A program made the position numbers and the translations under genes. Shown here piece after piece: positions 44,601 to 56,600 of a stretch of DNA of 64,000 bases. Position 1 is the first letter of the stretch; each line of letters starts with the position of its first letter. The stretch comes from Periplaneta americana. Lineage: Eukaryota > Arthropoda > Insecta > Blattodea > Blattidae. The stretch lies in contig NC_091124.1 in assembly GCF_040183065.1 (NCBI RefSeq), positions 62,814,501 through 62,878,500 of the forward strand. The letters run 5' to 3'. Under the pieces are notes generated by a model, which did no database searches, was not told the origin of the DNA, and saw only the letters and a program-made list of their open reading frames with translations.

Positions 44601-47600
44601 TGCTTCTATTTCTAAACTAGAACTGCAGCAATGAGGCATCACTTCTTTAACAGGTATGACAAATGTTTGAAACAAGTAAGCATGAGTAACTGCTTATATT
44701 CAGTAACACAGTAAAGATACTGTAAAGTTATTCAGTAGTATTTTACATTGATAGTTTATGATGTGTTGAATTATTGATACTGTGCTGTGTGCCACCAATA
44801 GCAAGCTGTCTGCCTAATAAGGGTCTGCTAGACCTGGGCCACCACGTTGCAGTTTTTCTATAATCTGTTAACCTAGTCTATTGAAACAATGTATATTCTT
44901 TCTGATTGATTTTTGAGACATTTGTACAAGTGCAACTGAGTTTGCGTGGTGTAAATAATTTATAACACTTTCTTCCTTTGCAGTGGGCCAAAAGATCACG
45001 TTTTTGTGAATTTTGTTGATCACGGAGCACCAGGAATATTGGCATTTCCTCAAGAAGAACTGTATGCTAAAGATCTGGAAAAGGCATTGATGCAAATGGC
45101 TCACAGTAGGAAGTTTGGAAGGGTAAAGATTACAATAACTTTAAGAAAGTACAAAAAATTTTGTGTGTGTGTGTGTGTGCGTGTGCGTGTGCGTGTGCGG
45201 GTGTGGGAAACAGAGGGCGAGAGAGAGGGAGAGAGAAAGAGAGAGAGAGACTTACCACAAACAACATACCCATTTCTTCTAGATATCAGCATTCAGCATT
45301 CCATCCCCTGCATATTAGTCTCTCTCTGGGTCACTACAGTAGAATTGTCAGATGTCCTAATGGCAGGAAATAAGAGTATACTTTAATCTGTCTTTTTTAT
45401 GAATGAAATTTCAGTAATCTTGTCGCTTTGTGTGCTGACCCATAATTAACTTAGAGACTTTCATGATAAACGTTCTAATCGAGCACTGATATCATCAAAC
45501 TTTTCCTGTTTTAACACATAACATCTTCGATTTTTTTTTTCTTATCCAATACCTTTCCTGAAATTTTGAATTTGTTGACTATTTTATGAACTATACGTTT
45601 GTTAGGCAAATCAGCCCCAGGATGCTTTCCCGAAATGCTTTATGACATTGAGCATATAATTCTTTTTTTTTTTATAAAATCACAGTAAAAAAAAACCTTT
45701 TTTTTCTGTACTACCAGTAAATTTCTGCACCATGACTCACGCACTCACAACCCAAAAGAACTGAACAACAGCATATTACCCTTCTCGACTGTCTTGCCTT
45801 GTTTGTAGCTGACTTTACATTCCTTATTTATCATTACCCCTTTGTAGATGGGTACTTTCTACTTGGCTGTGGAACTGTGTGACTGAAAGTGAGTCCAGGT
45901 AAAATGTTGTTGTTGTTGTTTAATCAGTTGTCCAAAGACAGGTTTGAACCATGATGGCTCTGTAACTGGTCTTAGATAGAATGATTTCATTTAGCTGAAC
46001 TTGTCCTCCTTAACTCAAAAGAATAAGAAATTTTGCAGGAAGCATTATTTAACAAGAATGCAGTGTATGTATTAATATTTTAATACATCTTGATTACACA
46101 ACTTCTTAAACTATATCACTGAGGAATATAAAGTATATATATTATTTTCTCATGTTAATGAACTAGGTTTAAAGTTACCTTAGTTGACTAGTTTCGGCCT
46201 GGGGGCCATGTATAAATACTCTATATTCCTCAATATTTTACTGTTGAACCTGCATTATCTTATAAGGTATTGGTTTCTAGTTAACAGGATGCACTGCTAG
46301 CTTGTTCTACTAGTATAGCTTGTATATGTGTTCTAGAAGGTACGGAGTAAACTTATCTTTGAATTTTCTGCACATGTATTGTCCAAATGAGGACACTTAA
46401 ACAGAATATATTTTTTTTGGTGTAATAGGCCACTTTCCACGTAAGACAGATACTACTGTGTTTACTTGAGAAAAGCATTGCTGATCAAATAATAATTATT
46501 TATCATTTATAATCTAAATGTTTGACACTGTTTTTTCTCTGCTTAGCTGGTGTTTTATGTGGAGGCGTGTGAATCTGGCTCTATGTTCGACAAGATCTTA
46601 CCAGAGGACTTGGAAAGTAAGTAAAATATAATTTATTGTAACATAAATTGTTAACTATTATGCATTATAGATGTTGCATTAGAAATCGTCTTCTCCCAAA
46701 TTACCAGCTGATTTGTCAATTGTGTTACACCAGATTTTTCTGAGATAGCCTTATTGAGTCGAGAATTTTTTTCTTTCAACTATGCAATTCTGTCACAGCT
46801 TATATATGTAGTGTGGAGGTTTCCATTTATTCTGCAATATATGCATAGACTCGCCATATTTGGTGGCAGAAATCAGTAAATTAGAATATGTGATAAATTT
46901 AGATTTCATGTTATTTCATGATATAAAACATTCAAAATTGTTGTAATACCAAGTCATATTTAAGTAAGTTTGCATGTTTCGAAAATTCGGATGAAAATGT
47001 AGAAGAAAACAAGGTAAGTTAGGTGTAGAATGTAAAACTCTGCTTATCGGGTTCATTTTTTATTTTCAGAAAAATGTGCAACACAGTAATGCGTTTGGCT
47101 TCAGATTTGAGTATGATTGTTTGGTTCACGTTATTTTGGGTGCATTTTCATAAAGTTACCATATGTAGTAATCATGTCTTTCTGTCCATCTCTGTCAGTA
47201 GGTACCAGTAAATTCAGGTTGTAAAATAATTCAACTCCCATTGAACATGTTTTAGTGAAACTTTGTATTCTTTTAATTTATAAATATTTAAATATTTGTG
47301 AACATCATTTTGAGTACTGTAAAAATGATTCAATTTCTGTAACTTATTCAGTTTTGATATTCATTTATTTTTCTTCCTTTCCTGACGTAACAGGTATATT
47401 TATATGAGCAAATACAAGAACTTGTGTTGCAGAGTAAGAGCTTGGTGATGCTATTTCTTATCATTAGGGACAGACTTTTAAGGTACTGAAAGCTAATATA
47501 TTTCAACTGTAGTCATAAACGTGCAAGCAATACTCTCACTCTGGTATAAATAATTATACAGGTTTGAAAATGGTAGCCAGTTGTAGCAAATGACTCATCT

Positions 47601-50600
47601 CTGTGTTGGCTGTTTATTTAACGAAGTTCACGCCATCCCTTATAATTGAATAAAACTTCCACTCACGTAGATTTGTGGTTGGCTTCACTAGGTGAGTTCG
47701 CTTTTCAAACGCAAGTTTAAATGAACAATCACAATTGTTATTTACAAATTAGCAAGTATGCTAATCTAGATTTCTTCTCCAGTCTTTATGACCCAACTCT
47801 TCTTTGTTAGATATCAGAGTGTTGTGAACATGGGCTCAAAACTGTTCTAACCTACATCACAACACCATCACAACACCCAAGTATCTTCAGTTGTCATTTT
47901 TAACCTTTAATCGGTTCCTACTTTTGATACATGTGTATGATATGAAAAAGCTATAGGTCACTTACTAGTCTAAGGTTGCATTTGAGTGTGGTTTGGAATT
48001 TCACTTGGGTTGACTTTCTGGTTGGGTTTTATTCGAGGCTCTCCCAAACTGCAAAGCAAATGTCAGGTAATTTCATGGCGAGTCCTGGGACTCTTCTAGT
48101 TAAAAAATACCATCTTGCTGTTACGAGTTCTATCGATGCTAGATAAGTACACACTTGATAAACCGTTGTTAATTGTGTATGAATTAGCAGCAAATGGGGA
48201 AAGATTATGAGGAGTCATTGTAATGGAAGGAGAATATTGAGAAAGTCTAGTTTGCAGTTGCACTTGATGAATGTTAATGCTAATTATGTTGTTGTTGTTT
48301 AATGCCTGGCATCTGGCAATGAAGCCATTAGTGCTCTTGATCTCCAGTACTTTTGAAGTAGGTATTTGTGCTGCTAATTATTGTAGATTACATTATCTTT
48401 TGTTGCAGTATTTGCAGTTACTGCTGCTAATCCATCTGAGTCTTCATACGCTTGTTACTATGATGATGAACGTAGAGCTTACCTGGGAGATGTTTTCAGT
48501 GTAGTGTGGATGGAGGATTCTGATGAGGTAAGCTTTGAACTACAATAGTGCAACTGTTGTGTCATTTTTCTTTTAAAAATTTTATATACACTGTGTTCGG
48601 CTTGTAGGTTTATCATTACAAACACTTGAAACTTTCTTTCCAGTTGGAAATTGTATCTGTGATGTTATCTGTGGCAATTTATGAAAAATACTAAATTGTG
48701 ATGTTGGTGTGTTGCACATTATCAGAATGTGCAAAGATGGCGATGTGGACACCTCAACAGAAAGTATTCTGCTTTCTTTCATGAGTGGAAATGGAATCTG
48801 TGAAGCATAAGCAACATGCATATTTGGAGTGCATTTAGACGTCACAGTGATGTTCCTGCCTGCATACATGAGCATCTTTAATTGGGACAAGGAGTTACGA
48901 GAAAAATACAGTGTTGTTTCTATGCATGTTAAGTGGAAGGTGTCCTTGAAAATATAAAATGGAATTATACGATCTTCGCAAGAAGTCCAAGGAAATCAAT
49001 TCAAACTGAACCACTTCCTTGGCCTCCACGCTCTCCAGATTGTACCCATCTGGACTTTTTTCTGTGGGATTTTGTGAAAATGAAGAACCAAGAGTGTATC
49101 GAATCTTTGAAGAACTTGAACAATTTGCAATGCAAAATTAGTCAGGCTATTGACAGTGCCACTGCAAATTTTCTAAATACCTGGTTGAAGGTGGAGTAGT
49201 ACAGGTTGGACATTTGTCATTGTAGATATCGAAGTTATTTTATTGTAGCACAAAATGTATGAGTTTCTGTACCACAGACACCAGGTTTGCCATTCATTTA
49301 TGGTGACTGAAAATTTTGTTCAGGTGTCCACATCACCATATTTGTGCATTCTGTTAATACACACTACACCAGCATCACAGTGTGGAATTTTTCATAAATT
49401 GCTACAGATTGCTATATATGATTTCCAATTGGAATCTAATACAACGAGAGTTAGAAGCATTTGTAATTTTAAACCTACACCTACTGAACATGCTTTACAG
49501 TCATATAGTAGATAAAATATTAGACTCTACATAAGGCAAGAAGTTTAGTGATTAAGAATTTGTAGATAAGTATACTTCCACAGGATGTAATTAAATTTAT
49601 TATACTGATACATCATTTTACGCATATGAATGTTTGTACACATGGCATGTCCCATATATCAGGGTTGATTCTTTTATATTGACAGATAAACTCTATTCTA
49701 AAATATACTATAGTTTGAAGGTAATAAGTTCACTAATAAATTAACTACATTTTGTTGAATTTTAAATTTGGTTTCCTGAAAAGTTTTATTTTTGTACATA
49801 ACAACTTTTGGCTTAACACCACAGAGATATAGGTTCATATATACATAAAAAAGTTGTTTTAAGAAAACCGCGTTTAAAAATTAACATCAATTTCTGATTT
49901 AGACCACTTACAAACTTACACTAATTATGTTACCACTACTGTTTAGGCCTACATCATTACTGTTATTTACAACACTGGTATTTACATTCTGCACAACGTT
50001 TTCATTTTCATGTAGTTAGGAGAGTTTTCTCTTGGAGGAACTGGACACTGAAGGACAGAGTTCTTTCTTTCCATGTGGATTAGCACATGGAGTTTGGAGA
50101 TTATGTTCATTGTTCTTTTTAGTGTACCCATTTTAAACGCTTATTGTGATCAAAAACACGAATTATATAACACAATACATGTAACACTGAAGAACTAACT
50201 CGAACACTAAATAAACTGTTATTTACTTCAAAATGTAAACACAAGAAGCCATTACGTTCATTTCAAGTAGAGCAGTAGGCTTTGCAATAACTGTGCTACA
50301 AAGAAACGAACTTTCCCGAAAATTCTGCCATAGCAAGCAGAGGAATTCACATTTCAGTGAAGGGTTGTGGCACTGATTTAATGAGACACTTGCTTCAATT
50401 AAAAACTGTTTTTCATAGATTAGACACATCGCATCATTATCAAACTATATATATTCTTGATCAGGAAGATTCAGAGAATTTATTTCCGTTAAAAACAAAA
50501 AATTCATTTTTTTTTTATTATTCTTAGTGCCATGTCTCCTTAACTGTCATGTCCCATCTTTAGAAAAAACTGGTGTAGTGTTACCAGCATTTAGAGATGT

Positions 50601-53600
50601 GAATGATGGCCATTGTCCGGGATGTGCACTGCTCAAACATAAAATATATTTAGCATATTATGCATTTTTTTCCTATTGTTTATAGCTGTGATATTTTAGT
50701 ACTAACACATTATGAGAATTTACAGTATAGTTCTGCCTAGTTAAACTTTTGGACCTTCATTTGTGTTCTACAGGAAATTCTAACTATTGAAACTCTGCAA
50801 CAGCAGTTTGAACTGGTGCGAGAGCGAACCAATACAAGTCATGTGCAAGAGTATGGTGAACTGGATATGGGGCCAATGCATGTCTCTGAATTTTTGGGTT
50901 CCCGGCCATCTGAACCAAAAAGTGCACGATTTTACACTGAAAAAAGTTCTCCTGGTATGGTAAGTAGTACAAATAACTTATACCAGTACTGAATTTACTC
51001 GAATCCTTAAATATATTTGATCATTATGAGACACTACGATAATGTTACAAAAATTTATTTTTAGATGGATAAATAGACAGACAGACAGATTTATTCGTTC
51101 CATAATATTCTTACATTTGCTTTATAGCATAGAATAAAGAACATGTCCAATTCTTACGTTTAACAATAAAATGCAATACATATAAAATGCAAATATGAAA
51201 CATGTACAGAATTAATACCTTAATAACAATAATATTTTATACAATGTAATATGTTTACCATTTAATAGTATTACAATATTTACACAGTACTGTGAAATGT
51301 CAAGAATTCATCTACAGAGTAGAAAGTGTGAGATTAAGTAATTTTTTAGTTTTACCTTAAATAATGCAGGGTTTTGGCTATGATTCTTAATGTCTTCAGG
51401 AAGACTATTGAACATTTTTATCGCCATGTAATGTACTCCCCTTTGAAAACATGATAAATTTGATGATGGCGTATGAAAATCATTCCTTCTGTGGGTATTT
51501 ATACTATGTATGGCTGAGTTATTTGGAAAATTTTCTTTATTACATAAGAGGAAATTTATTGTAGACCGTGTGCCGATTCGTGTTAGGAGAATTACAATAT
51601 TTGTTATTCATCAAAATATAATTTGATTGATTGGGTAAAATTATATACCGCGGAATTTTGAATTATAAATATATTCAGATTACTCATATAGGGTAAGTAA
51701 TATTTGATTATTGATGGAAGAAAGGCGAGTATCTGTTACGGTATTTCCACCAGCTTCATACTTACACTATGAACTACAAACAGCTCCCAATATTCTAATT
51801 GTATACCGGTAGTTGATGAGTTGTGGATAGGATTTCCAGATGTACTGTTTTATCTAGAACAGTGTAGAATTTTTCAGTTTCGTCCTGTGTAGAATGCAAA
51901 ACTTTAACCTTATGCCAAATGTTTCGATTTTGTATATGAAGCATGAAGACTTAGAGCAGACATTGGCAAACGTGACTCAAATAAGCGTGCTTCACGATAT
52001 TCACTCAGTACAATAGTATATGCGTAATACAACCCCTAGTATCAATGTGCTTCCGTGAATGTCTCGCATTTGCCCATCCCTGATTAAGCGTAGGGTAATT
52101 GACAAGTCTTTTGGTTTTAAGGTACAGCAGTAGTTAGACAAATTGGACAATCTCTATCCAGATGAAAAATAACACAATTGAAAGAATGTAGATACATATA
52201 TTGTTGTTTGGTCAACTATTATTTTCCTCCCCTCACGTAATGAATAATGCATTCTAAGCTATTGATATTTTTAATATTTTGAAGTATTGAAAAAAAGCAA
52301 ATTAAGCTTTCAGGAATAACTCCCTGTAAAGTTAATTTGAATAATTTCGAGGGAAAAATTGTTCCTGGGCCGGGTATCGAACCCGGGACCTTTGGTTAAA
52401 CGAACCAACGCTCTCCCACTGAGCTACCCGGGAACTCTACCAGACACCGATCCAATTTTTCCCTCTATATCCACAGACCTCAAAGTGGGCTGACAACAGT
52501 CAAGCAACCAACATTTGAGTGCACACTAACTCTGTGTGACTTTAAATTGTGGTTTTCTGTTACGTACAGTGACGTGTATTATGCAAATTAAGCTTTCAGG
52601 AATAACTCCCTGTAAAGTTAATTTGAATAATTTCGAGGGAAAAATTGTTCTGGGGCCGGGTATCGAACCCGGGACCTTTGGTTAAACGTACCAACGCTCT
52701 CCCACTGAGCTACCCGGGAACTCTACCCGACACCGATCCAATTTTTCCCTCTATATCCACAGACCTCAAAGTGGGCTGACAACAGTCAAGCAACCAACAT
52801 TTGAGTGCACAGTAACTCTGTGTGACTTTAAATTGTGGTTTTCTGTTACGTACAGTGACGTGTATTATGCAAATTAAGCTTTCAGGAATAACTCCCTGTA
52901 AAGTTAATTTGAATAATTTCGAGGGAAAAATTGTTCTGGGGCCGGGTATCGAACCCGGGACCTTCGGTTAAACGTACAAACGCTCTCCTACTGAGCTACC
53001 CTGGAACTCTACCCGACACCGAGTATAAAGGGAAAAATTGGATCGGTGTCGGGTAGAGTTCCCGGGTAGCTCAGTGGGAGAGCGTTGGTACGTTTAACCA
53101 AAGGTCCCAGGTTCTATACCCGGCCCCGGAACAATTTTTCCCTCAAAATTATTCTATTGAAAACAAGTTTATAATCATTTGATTTTTAAAATCACTGAAA
53201 GTACATTATCTAACACTTCAAATGAGCCGTTCAGAGCATAAGTGGTGTAAGTCAAAATTGGGTAATGAAGTTTAAAGTAAAAATTCTGTAAAATACAGCG
53301 CAAAGTAGCAATTAATATGTCCTTCGTGCTCTCCACTGACTACTAATAGTTTAAATAAATTGAATATTAATTGCTACTTTGAGCTGTATTTTACAGAATT
53401 TTACTTTAACCCTCATTACCTATATTTGACTTACAACACTTCTGCTCTCAACGGCTCAAATATTGCACAAGAAAATATCTACTTCGATCATAAGTATTGT
53501 ACAGCAATTGAATTTCAAAAAAAAAAAAAAAACTGTCGATATTCACATATAATCAATGTTTTACTTCTTGGTTTCACTAGAAAACTGTATTATAATATTG

Positions 53601-56600
53601 TAATAATGATACACTTTAAAAAAAGTAAACTCAACAGTAAAACAAAAATGAAACAACTTTGTATTTTCTGAAACAGACTACAACCAATGCTTTTAGTATG
53701 TTTACTATGACAAGAGACTATCAAATAATTTTCGAGCAGTCGAACTCTTGGCTGAGCTGTCAATCATTGGGCCACTGTAGAAAAGTCGAATCACGACTAT
53801 GGCAAATGGCATTTATGGTTTACTTTGACATGTCTGACTTAGGGAGACAGACTTTAGTGTGTTGACTTCTTACGAGAAGAAAGACCGCTGTGTTAGGGGC
53901 GATGTTGCCAGAGTGCTGAAACTTCCAACATAATTTTCTAATTAACCGTGCATTTAATCACAAAATGTAATACAGGTTTTCTATTCATTTAAGTATATCA
54001 TATCGTCTCTTTCAAGCTGCAGGATTATTTCACTTTCATTCTGTATACGACGTGTCTAAAATATTTAAATAAGTGGCTTGACTTTGGTTTAATCCTCAAC
54101 AAATTTCACATTCCTTGAAAAATATCACTTCCATAAGAGTTTAATATTATGTAGCTGAGTTATTTTCTGTTGTCAATCACTTCAATATAGAAGATAAGTA
54201 TTTAAAGGTCACTATGATTTCTGATTTATCTTGTGGAGAAGGAAATGAACAGTTGAAAGTAAAGCTGACAGTACTGCAGAGATGGCGGTACATTATTGAA
54301 TTGCTCAGTGGATCAAAATTGTGAAATATTATAGTTTGTTAAATTTATTTAATCTATTTGCATCAAAAGTGTTCACAGAGAGAATTAAATGTGCGGATGA
54401 TCGAAATAAATTTGTTGATTTAATAGAAGAGTTTGACAGGTTTCAACTGATGACTTCAGTTCTCCTGCAAATCTTACAGCATTGTTATTTAATTTTCATA
54501 TTATACAAATACTTGACTGTTACATCTTTGGGCAAATAATCACTTATGACAGGCGCAACATTGACCGAATATCTAGACCATACATGGGCACAATTTTCGG
54601 TTAAGTGAGGCACTTGATTTGAAATAGTTTGTTTACTAGGAGAGAAGACTGCAGAGTAGGATGGGAAATATAAACTGCTGTGACCTGCGTCACCTTATTG
54701 TAATCGCTAAGGCAGTCAGTGGCGAATTATTAGGAAAGCGCTTGGTTAACGTGAGAGACTCGAAAACTTTTATTCAATTTTGCAAATTAATTCGGCAGCT
54801 TTAATCATAAACCTCTTTACTATTTCTCCATCATTGAATTGATTTAAATCACAGGCGAGAAATTGCGTAACTAGCCAATAATATTCCATCACGTTGTCTA
54901 CGTTTATTTTCTTGAATATTCTGGCGTTTCTCAAGATTACTTAATAGATTTGCACGTTCTCGACCTAAAATAATTTCAGAAAATCATATTTCGTTTTCTA
55001 CGCACATTTGATATTTTTTTTATAAATTTATTTTGGAAATAATACGTACAAACAACATTTAATTCCTCGTACCTTTTAATGCAGCGTGTTTAAGGTATAA
55101 TGTCGTATTTAGTATACTATGCAAATGTTAAGATCATAAATTTTCTTCGGAATAGTACGAAAAATAACATTTAATTTGTCTTACCTTCTAATTCAGCATG
55201 TTCTTTATGACATAAAGAGTAATATCGTTGTATATTAAATTTATTAATGCCTAATAGGATTTTCCAGCATAACATACATCGTATGTTCTCCCCTTCTAAA
55301 CAGCAAAAAAACTCTTCCTCCCATTTCTCATGAAATAATCGTTTTCTAACACGTACACACTGCTTTGATAATGCCATTATGCCACCACTGATATTGCTTA
55401 TGAAACTGATATAGAATCTGCCCACGCCCAGGAGCTACGTGAGGGAGGAACGGGGACTGTGAAGATGATGGCACTCAGAGTGATAAGCTCTGTGAAGGTC
55501 AGTGAGGCACAAATTCTCAAGTGAGGCACGATGCCCATGTATGATCTAGACTGTCGAATTTCCATGCTGTAACCTGGATTCGAATTTTAATGGTTCAAAC
55601 AGAATTTGTGGTGGATAGAGGCTTGATGATTTTTGAGAGTTACTCCCGTTTCCCCTGCTGGCATTACACTATTGCTCCATCATCTTTATTACCATGCTGT
55701 GCAATGAAATTCTCCCATGGTGGACCAAAGGCAATGCGTACAGTGACAAAAAATGACTACACCTTCTGCTTGTCACTCTGCTTGGATGAATGATATAGAA
55801 TCAATCATTGCATTTAAGGAAAAAATATTCACTCACGAGTAAACATGTTCTTACATTCCATTACATACTGTTCGTTTCAGTGAATAAACTTGATGCTCAA
55901 GGGAAAACAGAGACAGTATTAATGTTTAATTTGCAATTGTAATATTTTGTGCAGGATGCAGTTCCCAGTCAACATGTGCCTGTTGCTGTTTTGGAGCGAA
56001 AGATAGAAGCTACAGATGATCCCAAAGAGAAGAGAAATCTTGAGCACCAGCTACACATCATGTTGAAGGTAAATTTGGTAGAGACCTGTAATATCTTCAG
56101 TGAAATACTTTGCTTTGATTCTGTAGAAAGTAAAATTGTGCAGCAGCGTGCAGTGATGACGTTTTTGGGGAAGCAATTCCATGGAAACACTGTATGTAGG
56201 CAACAGGCATTGGAGCCCAGTCGAGCAATGGCATACATACAGACAACGCTTCCCTTCACATCACACTACCACACGCCACTGAAATTGTGTTAAGTACAAG
56301 AAGTTTTATAACTGAATCTATAGGTTGGAAAGCACTGCTGGTGTAATCAAATCATTATAGAAAACATGCGCGAAATATTTACTAGTTTTGTTTTGTTACG
56401 GAGAAGGAGAAATAAATTAAAGGAAATGGATGGAAGAGGGAGAGATGGAGAGAAATGTATATGTAGGAAGGGAAAGAGATGAAGTCAGAAAGGGAGTAAT
56501 GAAAATTTGGAAATAATTTGTGTACTGAATCTCCAGTGCTTTGTGAGTATTTCCATGTAACTTTATTAAATATCGTGTAATCCAGTAGCGGATGGTGGGT

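Noticed and set aside
53060..53130. Functional tRNA-Asn (GTT) gene
   Set aside because: The loop ACGTTTA lacks U33, the acceptor has a C-C mismatch, the D and T arms differ from animal tRNA-Asn, and there are four near-identical array copies.
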